Source of the DNA: Amycolatopsis albispora
Lineage (GTDB): Bacteria > Actinomycetota > Actinomycetes > Mycobacteriales > Pseudonocardiaceae
NCBI RefSeq assembly: GCF_003312875.1
Contig: NZ_CP015163.1
Coordinates: 1,426,001-1,490,000 of the forward strand
Direction of reading: 5' to 3'
Length of the DNA stretch: 64,000 bases
Shown: positions 15,202-22,685 of the stretch, one piece after another
Numbering within the stretch: position 1 is the first letter of the stretch
Layout: each line of letters begins with the position of its first letter
The notes under the pieces: model-generated
Told to the model about the DNA's origin: nothing
Seen by the model: the letters and a program-made list of their open reading frames with translations, nothing else
Database searches by the model: none
Translations under genes and position numbers: made by a program

Positions 15202-16923
15202 GTGGGTGCGTTGTTGTTGCCGGAGTCCGTGCGCTGGTTGCCGCTGACCGGGGTCGCCGAGGTGGTCGGTGACGCCAAGGTGGTGGCCATCGGCGAGAAC
15301 AACCACTACATCCGCGAGTTCGGGCTCCTGCGCGACCGGTTGCTCCGCCTCCTGGTCACCGAGCTGGGCTTCACCGTGCTCGCCTACGAATCGGGCTTCG
15401 CCGAAGGGGAACTGGCCGACGCGTGGATCCGCGGCGCGCCCGGTGAGCCGGAAGTGTTGGCGCGCAACGGTTTCACCTTCCGCTTCGGTGAGCCCGCCGA
15501 AGTGCGGGGCATGCTCGGCTGGCTCCGCGAGCACAACAGGTCGAACGGAAACCGGGTGCGGTTCGCCGGGCTGGACCTGCCCGGCGCGGGCGGCTCCCCG
15601 GTTCCGGCGCTGGCCAAGGTGCGCGACTACCTCGGCCGGCGCACGGAACTGGTGGACGCCGCCCTCGAAGCGACCGAGCCGTACCACGCCGCGAACAACA
15701 GCGTGGCCCTCGCCCGCTACAGCGAACTCGCCCACGCCGAGCGCGACGCCGCCACGGCCGCACTGGCGCGATTGCTCCTGTACCTGGACGCGATGCCAGA
15801 CGGCGGTCCCGAGCACCTGATCGCCCGCCACCACGCGCTCGGTGCCCTGCGCCTGGACGAGCACCTGCGCGAATTCACCCTGCTCGGCACCGAACCGCCG
15901 GCGAAGGTGGTCTCTTCGCGGGACGTCTACCACGCCGAGACCGTGCGCCTGCTGCGCCGCCTCCACGGCCCGGATGCCCGGATCGTGCTGATGATGCACA
16001 ACGCCCACATCCAGCGGGTGCCGATGGAGTTGCTGCCGGGCATCCACGCCGACTCGGCGGGCACCCACCTGGCCGGACCGGACTACGTCGCCATCGCGGT
16101 GACGGCGACCGTCGGCACCACCACCGACACGGAACTCAACGAGAACGCTCCGCAGGGTTTCGACGTGGTGCCCCACCCGGCTGGGCCGCCCGCTGAGGAC
16201 AGCATCGAGGCGGCGGTTGCCGGGGAGGAACCGGTGCTGCTGGACCTACGCGCCGCCCGGGCGGCCACCGGCCTGCCCACCCTGCGTACCACCCGACCCA
16301 TCAGCCCGCCCGATGCCGAACGCCTTGACGCCACCCTCCCCGATGCCGGATCGGCTGATGCCGGACTCTCTAGTTCTGAGGTGGCCGATGCCGGGCGCCC
16401 CGATTCGGGAGTGGCCGATGCCGGGCGCCCTAATGCCGGACTCCCCGGAGCAGGACTGGCCGACGCCGGACCGGCTGCCCCGGGTCTGGCCGATGCCGGG
16501 CTTCCCGAGTCGAGGCGCCCCGCCCCTGGAATGGCCGTCGCCGGGCTGCCCGATCTTGGAGTGGCCGTGGCCAGGCACCCCAATCCTGGAGTGGCCGATG
16601 CCGGGCGCCCCGATGCTGGGGTGGCCGACGCCGGGCCGCGTGGTGCCGCGCTGCACGATTCCGGAGCGGCCGATGCTGGACCGCGCGATGCTGGGCCGCG
16701 CGATGCCGGGCGCCCCGCTGCCGGACCGTCCACGCCCGCGCCGCCGACGCCCGGGCTCCCCGCGACCGGACTGCCCGCCAAAATCCGGCACGTGACCACC
16801 CATCTGGCGGTAGACCTGCCCGCAGCCTTCGACGCCATCGCCTGCCTGCCGGAAATGACTCCGGCCACCCTGACGACCCCGGATCGGTCCGGCCAGAACG
16901 GGGTACCCGATCGGTTCGAGTAA
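15202..16923 (+). CDS. erythromycin esterase-like protein with a pentapeptide-repeat insert
   Basis: 573 residues. Residues about 5-375 match the erythromycin esterase (EreA/EreB-like) fold: VAIGENNHYIREF near 30, AYESGFAEGELAD near 60, VRFAGLDLPGAGGSP near 115 and VLMMHNAHIQRVP near 262 hold the catalytic histidine/glutamate set. Known enzymes open the macrolide lactone; many family members have unknown substrates. Residues about 379-509 are a low-complexity run of five-residue units of type xDAGx. The end (RHVTTHLAVDLPAAFDAIAC) looks like the normal end of the esterase domain, so the repeats interrupt it. Typical relatives are about 400-450 residues. The start is GTG 15202. Confidence 0.75.
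   Translation: MGALLLPESVRWLPLTGVAEVVGDAKVVAIGENNHYIREFGLLRDRLLRLLVTELGFTVLAYESGFAEGELADAWIRGAPGEPEVLARNGFTFRFGEPAEVRGMLGWLREHNRSNGNRVRFAGLDLPGAGGSPVPALAKVRDYLGRRTELVDAALEATEPYHAANNSVALARYSELAHAERDAATAALARLLLYLDAMPDGGPEHLIARHHALGALRLDEHLREFTLLGTEPPAKVVSSRDVYHAETVRLLRRLHGPDARIVLMMHNAHIQRVPMELLPGIHADSAGTHLAGPDYVAIAVTATVGTTTDTELNENAPQGFDVVPHPAGPPAEDSIEAAVAGEEPVLLDLRAARAATGLPTLRTTRPISPPDAERLDATLPDAGSADAGLSSSEVADAGRPDSGVADAGRPNAGLPGAGLADAGPAAPGLADAGLPESRRPAPGMAVAGLPDLGVAVARHPNPGVADAGRPDAGVADAGPRGAALHDSGAADAGPRDAGPRDAGRPAAGPSTPAPPTPGLPATGLPAKIRHVTTHLAVDLPAAFDAIACLPEMTPATLTTPDRSGQNGVPDRFE
16336..16728 (+). repeat. degenerate 15-bp tandem repeat inside the esterase gene
   Basis: About 26 units of 15 bp encode pentapeptides such as ADAGR, PDSGV, ADAGL and RDAGP. 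GCCGATGCCGGGCGCCCC-like units recur at several points, for example from 16384, 16414 and 16594. The period is a multiple of three, so the reading frame is kept. The opposite strand also stays open, with its own repeat of type GIGHS/RIGAP. Unit divergence indicates an old array with later substitutions. Confidence 0.8.
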
Positions 16924-17011
16924 GGCTCGGAGATCACCGGGCGGAGTCTGATCATGGGCTGTTTGTCCCTCGATCGAGTGATCGACATCCGTCTGACCTG
17001 CAAAAGGCTTA

Positions 17012-17078
17012 ATGCACGTGCATTTTCATCTGCTCCTGCGCGTGCTATGGTCCACAGCACAGTCAGATGCACGTGCAT
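17012..17078. promoter_or_regulatory. twin palindromic operators and promoter of the DUF397 gene
   Basis: The perfect palindrome ATGCACGTGCAT occurs twice, at 17012-17023 and 17067-17078, with starts 55 bases apart (about five helical turns). Between them TTTTCA (17023-17028) and TATGGT (17046-17051) are 17 bases apart and form a plausible promoter. The first palindrome abuts the -35 and the second lies past the start of transcription, an arrangement suited to repression by a looping or cooperative regulator. The regulator is not identifiable here. Confidence 0.65.
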
Positions 17079-17119
17079 TTGCATCCCCTGGTTTTGAAGT
17101 CGGGAAGGTGGAGATCAAG

Positions 17120-17356
17120 GTGGAGCAGATTTCGAACGGTATGTCGGCCGAACTGCTGGCCGGTGCGCAGTGGCGCAAGAGCTCCCGCAGCGGAGCGGTG
17201 GGCAACTGCGTGGAGGTCGCTCCGCTGGCGAACGGCGAGATCGCGGTCCGCAACTCGCGGTTCCCGTCCGGCCCGGCGCTGGTCTACACCCAGGCCGAGA
17301 TGGCGGCCTTCCTCGCCGGTGCCAAGGACGGCGAGTTCGACGACGTACTCAGCTGA
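17120..17356 (+). CDS. DUF397 domain protein
   Basis: 78 residues. The DUF397 signature is plain: WRKSSRSGAVGNCVEVAPL followed by IAVRNSRFPSGPALVYT and AEMAAFLAGAKDGEFD. These small actinobacterial proteins usually sit beside an XRE/WhiJ-type helix-turn-helix gene and are thought to act with it in developmental control, like a toxin-antitoxin-style pair. Here no such partner is adjacent, so it is an orphan. GTG 17120 is chosen because GGTGGAG lies six bases upstream; GTG 17108 and an ATG at 17012 are alternatives, the latter lying inside the operator. Confidence 0.82.
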   Translation: MEQISNGMSAELLAGAQWRKSSRSGAVGNCVEVAPLANGEIAVRNSRFPSGPALVYTQAEMAAFLAGAKDGEFDDVLS

Positions 17357-17378
17357 CGCCCGGCGCCCCCGCCGGGCG
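17357..17378 (+). terminator. intrinsic terminator-like hairpin after the DUF397 gene
   Basis: CGCCCGGCG (17357-17365) and CGCCGGGCG (17370-17378) form a perfect 9-bp GC stem with a CCCC loop directly after the stop codon. There is no T-tract, as is usual in this group. Confidence 0.75.
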
Positions 17379-17512
17379 CCCTTGCTGTCCACTGTGGACG
17401 ACAAAGCCGAAGTGTGAAGACTTTTCGAATTCCTACTTTGGTCCGTTGTGAGTTGACCTGAGCCCTCCCTACGCTCTGGCGTGCCGACGCCGAGCGAAGG
17501 GAACCGCCCGCG

Positions 17513-18319
17513 ATGCGTACTCACCCCGGCCGTCCGAGGCAGCGCACCCGCCGGTGGCGGGGCCGGTTTTCCTTCGCGTTCCGGGCACTGACCGGCGCGG
17601 CCGTGCTGACCCTGGCCCTGCCCCCGGCGCTGGCCTTCGCCGACCCGCCCCGCGCGCTCCCGTCCAGCGTCGCCGAGCCCGACGGCAAGTGGCAGCCCGC
17701 GTTCGACTACGACACCGACGGCTGCTACCCGACGCCCGCGATCGGACCGGACGGCACCGTCGCCCCCGGGCTGAACAACTCGGGCGCGCTCAACGGCAAC
17801 TGCCGTGACCAGTCCGATTTGGACAACACGAACTCCTACGCCCGCGCCAAGTGCAACAACGGCTGGTGCGCCTACCTCTACGACCTGTACTTCGAAAAGG
17901 ACCAGGTCGTGCCCGGGCTGGACGCCTTCGGGCACCGCCACGACATCGAGCACGTGGTGATCTGGGTGCAGGACGACCAGGCCCGCTACGTGGCCACCTC
18001 CGCGCACGGCGAATACGCCAAGCACGCCGCCGCGGACGTGCGGTGGGAGGGCACTCACGCCAAGATCGTCTACCACAAGGACGGCGGCAGCACGCACGCC
18101 TTCCGCAAGGCGGGCGCCGGGGACGAGCCGCCGGAGAACCACTACGGCACCTGGCAGTACCCGGACCTGGTGAGCTGGAACAACTTCCCGGCCGGCATCC
18201 GCGACAAGCTGGTCTCCGCCGACTTCGGCAGCGCGAGCCTGGCGATCAAGGACGGCGCGTTCGAGTCGAACCTGGAGAAGGCCAAGCCGGACGGCATCCC
18301 CTTCGACCCGCGAGGCTGA
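17513..18319 (+). CDS. NPP1 family secreted protein (necrosis-inducing-like)
   Basis: 268 residues. A twin-arginine-like/basic N-terminus and a hydrophobic stretch ending ALAFA (residue about 43) form a signal peptide. The NLP/NPP1 core follows, with FDYDTDGCYPTPAI, a second cysteine pair in RAKCNNGWCAYLYDLYFEKD, the central motif GHRHDIEHVVIW, and GTWQYPDLVSWN. In cytolytic plant-pathogen NLPs the heptapeptide is GHRHDWE; here tryptophan is replaced by isoleucine. Family members bind membrane sphingolipids and metal ions. Role in this bacterium is unknown. It stands alone, with a GAAGGGA ribosome site before the ATG. Confidence 0.85.
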   Translation: MRTHPGRPRQRTRRWRGRFSFAFRALTGAAVLTLALPPALAFADPPRALPSSVAEPDGKWQPAFDYDTDGCYPTPAIGPDGTVAPGLNNSGALNGNCRDQSDLDNTNSYARAKCNNGWCAYLYDLYFEKDQVVPGLDAFGHRHDIEHVVIWVQDDQARYVATSAHGEYAKHAAADVRWEGTHAKIVYHKDGGSTHAFRKAGAGDEPPENHYGTWQYPDLVSWNNFPAGIRDKLVSADFGSASLAIKDGAFESNLEKAKPDGIPFDPRG

Positions 18320-18333
18320 GCCCGCAGGAATAT

Positions 18334-18364
18334 ATGAAGAGGTCTTCATTCGTTCTGCTATGTT
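18334..18364 (+). promoter_or_regulatory. palindrome and leaderless promoter of the MFS gene
   Basis: ATGAAGA (18334-18340) and TCTTCAT (18343-18349) form a 16-base palindrome with a GG centre, resembling ArsR/SmtB-type operators. TGAAGA at 18335-18340 and TATGTT at 18359-18364 can serve as -35 and -10 boxes 18 bases apart. The ATG at 18371 is six bases after the -10, so transcription and translation probably start together; the GGAGG touching the ATG is too close to act as a ribosome site. Confidence 0.55.
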
Positions 18365-18370
18365 CGGAGG

Positions 18371-19606
18371 ATGCGGGCCGCAGGCGGGTGGACACTGTTC
18401 GGGTACCGGGACTACCGGCACCTGTTCGCGGCCCAGGTGGTGGCCCTGTTCGGCACCGGACTGGCCACCGTCGGGCTGGGCCTGCTCGCCTACGAACTGG
18501 CCGGGCCGCGTGCGGGGGCGGTGCTGGGCACCGCGCTGGCGATCAAGATGGTCGTCTACGTGACGGTCGCGCCGGTCGCGGCGGCGTTCGCCGGGCGGCT
18601 GCCGCGCCGCACGTTCCTGGTCGCGCTGGACCTGGTGCGTGCGCTGGTGGTGCTGGCGCTGCCGTTCGTCACCGAGATCTGGCAGGTCTACCTGCTCATT
18701 TTCCTGCTGCAGTCGGCTTCCGCGGCGTTCACGCCCACCTTCCAGGCGGTGCTGCCGGACCTGCTGCCCGATGAACGCGACTACACCCGCGCGTTGTCGG
18801 CTTCGCAGCTCGCGGCGAGCATGGAGACGCTGCTCAGCCCGGTGCTCGCGGCGGCGTTGCTGAGCGCGGTGAGCTTCCACTGGCTGTTCAGCGGGACGTT
18901 CGCCGGTTTCCTCGGCTCCGCGGTGCTCGTGCTGACCGCACGGGTGCCCAGGGCAAAACCCAGTCCGCGCAACGGTTTCCTCGACCGGATCGGCGCCGGG
19001 GTGCGGATCTTCGTCACCACCCCGGCGTTGCGCGGGGTGCTGGCGCTGGACCTGGCGGTCGCGGGCGTGGGTGCGGTGGTGGCCGTCAACACGGTGAACT
19101 ACGTGCGTGACGCGCTCGGGTTCGGGGACACCGCCGTCGCGTTGCTGCTCGCGGCCAACGGGGTCGGCACGATCGTGGTGGCACTGGCCCTGCCCGGGGT
19201 GCTCGCGCGCGTGCCGGAGCGGCCGGTGCTGCTGACCGGTGCGGTGGTGCTCAGCGGCGGCGCGCTCGGCCTGGTTTCCCTGTCTACTGTGGACGAAGGA
19301 GGCTGGCGCTGGCCCGCCGCGCTGGGGTTGTGGGCGCTGGCGGGCATGGGGACGGGCCTGGTGCTCACGCCCATCGGGCGGGTGCTGCGCCGGTCGGCGG
19401 CCGAGGCCGACCGGCCCGCGGTGTTCGCCGCGCAGTTCTCGCTTTCCCACGCCTGCTGGCTGATCAGCTACCCGATCGCGGGCTGGGTGGTGACCGCGGC
19501 CGGGTTCACCACGGGCTGGCTGCTGCTCGCCGCGCTGACCACGGCGGGCATGATCGGCGCGATGTTCTCGGGATTGTCGGTGCGCTCGCCTAGAGTTCCG
19601 GCATGA
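18371..19606 (+). CDS. MFS transporter, putative drug/siderophore exporter
   Basis: 411 residues with 12 predicted membrane helices. The start FGYRDYRHLFAAQVVALFGT is typical of the EntS/enterobactin-exporter-like MFS subgroup (PF05977/PF07690). GRLPRRTFLVALDLVRALVV between helices 2 and 4 holds the basic MFS loop. Substrates of this group are drugs or siderophores and cannot be read here. The stop overlaps the next ATG by four bases, so the GNAT gene is cotranslated. A palindromic operator over its promoter suggests a repressor encoded elsewhere. Confidence 0.88.
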   Translation: MRAAGGWTLFGYRDYRHLFAAQVVALFGTGLATVGLGLLAYELAGPRAGAVLGTALAIKMVVYVTVAPVAAAFAGRLPRRTFLVALDLVRALVVLALPFVTEIWQVYLLIFLLQSASAAFTPTFQAVLPDLLPDERDYTRALSASQLAASMETLLSPVLAAALLSAVSFHWLFSGTFAGFLGSAVLVLTARVPRAKPSPRNGFLDRIGAGVRIFVTTPALRGVLALDLAVAGVGAVVAVNTVNYVRDALGFGDTAVALLLAANGVGTIVVALALPGVLARVPERPVLLTGAVVLSGGALGLVSLSTVDEGGWRWPAALGLWALAGMGTGLVLTPIGRVLRRSAAEADRPAVFAAQFSLSHACWLISYPIAGWVVTAAGFTTGWLLLAALTTAGMIGAMFSGLSVRSPRVPA

Positions 19607-20103
19607 GCGAACCAGCACTGCGCGCGGCCACCCCGGGCGACGCCGCGGCCATCGCGGCGATCTGGTACCCCGGCTGGCAGGACGCCCACCTCGGCAACGT
19701 GCCCGACGCGCTGCTCGCCGTGCGCACCAAGGAATCCTTCGGTGAGCGAGCCGCCGAGCGGGTGGTCGATCCGGGCACGCGGACGGTGGTCGCCGACGCT
19801 GGTTCGGTCGCCGGTTTTGTGATGGTCGTCGGCGACGAGGTCGAGCAGGTCTACGTTTCGGCGGCGCACCGCGGCTCTGGCGTGGCGAAGCTCCTGCTGG
19901 CCGAGGCGGAACGGCTGGTCGCCGAGAACGGGCACCCGGTCGCGTGGCTGGCCGTGGTCGCCGGGAACACCAGGGCACGCCGGTTCTACGAACGCCAGGG
20001 CTGGACCGACGAAGGCTTGTTCGAGCACGCGGCGCCGCACGGGGACGGCCCGATCACCGTCCCCGCGCACCGCTACGTCAAACCCGTCCGGCGGGCTCGG
20101 TGA
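19603..20103 (+). CDS. GNAT family N-acetyltransferase
   Basis: 166 residues with a full GNAT fold: an N-terminal strand/helix (LRAATPGDAAAIAAIW), the central strand EVEQVYVSAAHRG, the acetyl-CoA pyrophosphate loop motif RGSGVAKLLLAEAERLV (R/Q-x-x-G-x-G/A type) and GNTRARRFYERQGWT. It transfers an acetyl group to an amine on a small molecule or protein. Coupling by a 4-base overlap to an exporter suggests a role in resistance or processing of the exported compound. The stop overlaps the end of the convergent CNNM gene by 26 bases. Confidence 0.88.
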   Translation: MSEPALRAATPGDAAAIAAIWYPGWQDAHLGNVPDALLAVRTKESFGERAAERVVDPGTRTVVADAGSVAGFVMVVGDEVEQVYVSAAHRGSGVAKLLLAEAERLVAENGHPVAWLAVVAGNTRARRFYERQGWTDEGLFEHAAPHGDGPITVPAHRYVKPVRRAR

Positions 20104-21094
20104 CCAGCAGCCGGTCGAGCAGATCCCGCAGGGTGACCAGGCCGGTCACCTCGCCGCCGGACTCGACCAGCGCCAGGTGGTTCCGGCTGTCCCGCATGGT
20201 GTTCAGCGCGAGATAGGTCGCGGTACCGGCGTCGAAGGTGAGCACCGGCCGCATCAGCTCACGCGCCGTGCCACCCGGCCGCAGTGCGTCGCGCACGTGG
20301 ACCACGCCGATCGGGCGGTCGCCGTCCAGCACCACCAGCCGCAGGTGACCGCTGGTGCGGGCGACCTGCCGGATGGTCTCCACGCTCGCCTCGGCCGGCA
20401 CGCCGACGAGTTCGTCACGGGGACGCGTGATCTCCCGCAGGGGCCGGGAGTTCAGCTCCAGCGCGGTGGCCAGCTGGTCACGCCGCCCCGGCGTGAGCGC
20501 ACCCGCCTTGGCCGAATGCTCGACCAGCTGCCGGAGGTCCTCCGGGTTGCGGCCCGCGTTGATCTCGTCGACCGGCTGCACGCCGACCCGGCGCAGGCAC
20601 CAGTTCGCCATCGAGTTCAGCGCCACCAGCAGCGGCCGGGTCAGCCGCATGAAGCCGCGCATCGGCAGGGCCAGCAGGGTCGCCGAGCGTTCCGGGTGCG
20701 CGATGGCCCACGACTTGGGTGCCATCTCACCGACCACCAGGTGCAGGAAGGTGACCACGACCAGCGAAAGCACGAAGGCGACGATGTCGGCGGTGGCCGC
20801 CGGCAGGCCCCAGCCCTCCATGACCGGGGTCAACATGTCGTGCACGGCCGGTTTGGCGATCGCGCCCAGCGCCAGCGTGCACAGGGTGATGCCGAGCTGC
20901 GAACCGGCCAGCAGCAGGGAAAGCTCACGGGCGCTGCGCAGCGCGGCCCTGGCCGAGGCGCTGGTTTCGGCGGCTTCCTCCAGCCGGTAGCGGCGGGCGG
21001 CCATCAACGCGAACTCGATGGCCACGAAGAACGCGCTCAGCGCGATGATCGCCGCGGAGATCAGTGAAGCGGTCAGCGGGCTCAGGCCACTCAT
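20078..21094 (-). CDS. CNNM/CBS domain membrane protein (hemolysin C-like), second of pair
   Basis: 338 residues. Three N-terminal helices form the CNNM (DUF21) domain (about 1-150: FFVAIEFALMAARRYRLEEA, GSQLGITLCTLALGAIA, LVVGEMAPKSWAIAHPE), followed by two CBS motifs (about 200-330). It lacks the C-terminal CorC domain of its neighbour. CNNM/CorC proteins are magnesium and cation transporters or exporters regulated by nucleotide binding to CBS. ATG 21094 overlaps the upstream paralogue's stop by four bases (ATGA), so the pair is cotranslated and probably forms a heteromer. Confidence 0.9.
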   Translation of the reverse strand: MSGLSPLTASLISAAIIALSAFFVAIEFALMAARRYRLEEAAETSASARAALRSARELSLLLAGSQLGITLCTLALGAIAKPAVHDMLTPVMEGWGLPAATADIVAFVLSLVVVTFLHLVVGEMAPKSWAIAHPERSATLLALPMRGFMRLTRPLLVALNSMANWCLRRVGVQPVDEINAGRNPEDLRQLVEHSAKAGALTPGRRDQLATALELNSRPLREITRPRDELVGVPAEASVETIRQVARTSGHLRLVVLDGDRPIGVVHVRDALRPGGTARELMRPVLTFDAGTATYLALNTMRDSRNHLALVESGGEVTGLVTLRDLLDRLLVTEPAGRV

Positions 21095-22455
21095 CGCGGC
21101 ACCTCCGTGTCGCTCGTGTTCCTGAGGCCCACCCACACCACGGCGGGTACGTGCCGTTCGATCTCGCGGATCTCCACGGTGAGCCTGCGCGGTGCGGTGT
21201 CCTCGCCGATCCCGGCGGGCAGCTCGACGTGCACGGTGTCACCGGGTTCGGGCAGCCGCGCCAGTTCGGTGATGACCAGGCCGCCGAGGGTTTCGTAGTC
21301 GCCATCGGGCAGGTCGTGGCCGAGCAGGCGCTCGACCTCGTCGACGTGCGTGGTGCCCGGGATCAGCCAGCCGTCGTCCTCGGCGATGGCCCGGTCGTCG
21401 TCGGCGGCGTCGTGCTCGTCGGTGATCTCGCCGACGAGTTCCTCGGCGATGTCCTCCAGCGTGATCACCCCGGCGAGCCCGCCGTATTCGTCCATCACAC
21501 AGGCGAATTCGTCGTCCGCCGCACGCAACTGGGTCAGCACGCCCGGCAACGGAAGCGAAGCGGGGACAACCACGGCGTCGCGCGCGAGTTCGGCCACGGT
21601 GAGCGTGGTGTACTCGGCTTCGTCGCGGCTGAGCACGTCACGCAGCCACAGCACCCCGAGCACGTCGTCCACGCTTTCCCCGAGCACCGGCAGCCGGGAG
21701 TGCCCGCCCGCCATCAGCTCGATCGCGGCGGTGACCTTGGCGTCGCCGGAGATCGTGGTGACCTGCGGGCGCGGGATCATCGCGTGCTCGGCGGTCCGGT
21801 CCGGCAGGTCGAGCACGCGGTCGAGCAGGATGGACAGCTCGCGGGACAGGTCGCCGCTGTCGCGTGACTCGGCCACGATGTGCTCGAGGTCGCGCGGGGT
21901 CGCGGCGTGCTCGACGTCGTGCACCGGTTCGATGCGCAGCGCCTTGAGCAGCAGGTTGGACGCCTTGTCGAACAGGTGGATGAGCCAGCCGAAGGTGGCC
22001 AGGTAGAGCCGGGTCGAGAAGGCCAGGCTGCGGGCGACGGGCTCGGGCTTGGCGATCGCGAGGTTCTTCGGGAACAGCTCGCCGAAGAGCATCTGCACCA
22101 GCGTGGAGAACACCAGCGCCAGCACGGTGCCGACCGCGACGCCGACCGCCTGGGGCACGCCGACGCCGCCGAGCAGGGTGCCGATGCCGGCGCCGATCAT
22201 CGGCTCGGCCACGTACCCGACCAGCAGGCCGGTCACGGTGATGCCGAGCTGGGCGCCCGAGAGCATGAACGAGGTGCGCCGGGTGATGCCGAGCGCGCGT
22301 TCGGCGCCGCGGTCACCGGCGGCCGCGCGGGCCTTGAGCCGGGAGCGGTCCACGGCCATGTAGCCGAACTCCTGCGCGACGAAGTAGCCGGTCGCGGCGG
22401 TCAGCAGGAGCACGACGACGATGCCGACGAGGATGTTCACCACCACCATCACCAC
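21091..22455 (-). CDS. CNNM/CBS/CorC membrane protein (hemolysin C-like), first of pair
   Basis: 454 residues. CNNM domain with about four helices at residues 1-190 (YFVAQEFGYMAVDRSRLKAR, SGAQLGITVTGLLVGYVAEP, LFGELFPKNLAIAKPE), two CBS motifs at about 205-330 (MIPRPQVTTISGDAKV and EFACVMDEYGGLAGVITLED) and a CorC/HlyC FAD-binding-like domain at about 345-440. The family handles Mg2+ or Co2+ homeostasis. The protein starts with an extremely hydrophobic run directly after ATG. I found no clear magnesium riboswitch in the roughly 160 bases upstream. Confidence 0.92.
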   Translation of the reverse strand: MVMVVVNILVGIVVVLLLTAATGYFVAQEFGYMAVDRSRLKARAAAGDRGAERALGITRRTSFMLSGAQLGITVTGLLVGYVAEPMIGAGIGTLLGGVGVPQAVGVAVGTVLALVFSTLVQMLFGELFPKNLAIAKPEPVARSLAFSTRLYLATFGWLIHLFDKASNLLLKALRIEPVHDVEHAATPRDLEHIVAESRDSGDLSRELSILLDRVLDLPDRTAEHAMIPRPQVTTISGDAKVTAAIELMAGGHSRLPVLGESVDDVLGVLWLRDVLSRDEAEYTTLTVAELARDAVVVPASLPLPGVLTQLRAADDEFACVMDEYGGLAGVITLEDIAEELVGEITDEHDAADDDRAIAEDDGWLIPGTTHVDEVERLLGHDLPDGDYETLGGLVITELARLPEPGDTVHVELPAGIGEDTAPRRLTVEIREIERHVPAVVWVGLRNTSDTEVPR

Positions 22456-22635
22456 GGCGGTGCCACCCCCTCGGGCCGGGTGCGGGCAGGGGGGTCACCG
22501 GGCGTGGTGCCGGTACTTCGGGACGGGTCCATGATCCTCTCGCGGTGGTGATCGAGCCGGAAATGTCCGGTTGATCGAAGTACGAACGAGGCACCCGATC
22601 AGTTCCGGATGGACAGCAGGATCACACAGGAGGGG

Positions 22636-22667
22636 GCCCCGCGCCGGGTGGAGGCCGGGCGCGGGGC
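22636..22667 (-). terminator. strong GC hairpin ending the GH43 gene
   Basis: GCCCCGCGCC (22636-22645) pairs perfectly with GGCGCGGGGC (22658-22667), a 10-bp stem with a 12-base loop, 18 bases past the GH43 stop on the minus strand. This is a good candidate terminator separating that gene from the CNNM operon. Confidence 0.7.
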
Positions 22668-22685
22668 AGAGTGGGCCGGTGGTGC

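Noticed and set aside
16217..16803. Repeat proteins in other frames over the esterase insert (WPMPGAP-type on plus, GIGHSRIGAP-type on minus)
   Set aside because: They only mirror the 15-bp DNA repeat; there is no ribosome site, and the esterase frame continues on both sides with family motifs.
17063..19978. A very long open frame on the minus strand (about 970 codons) opposite the DUF397, NPP1 and MFS genes
   Set aside because: It is arginine/proline/glycine/histidine-rich with no motif, and lies opposite well-supported genes. High-GC codon bias keeps antisense frames open.
22456..22620. Possible magnesium riboswitch upstream of the CNNM pair
   Set aside because: I looked for the conserved M-box segments on the minus strand and found none; only unpatterned GC-rich leader sequence is visible. 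A covariance-model search would settle it.
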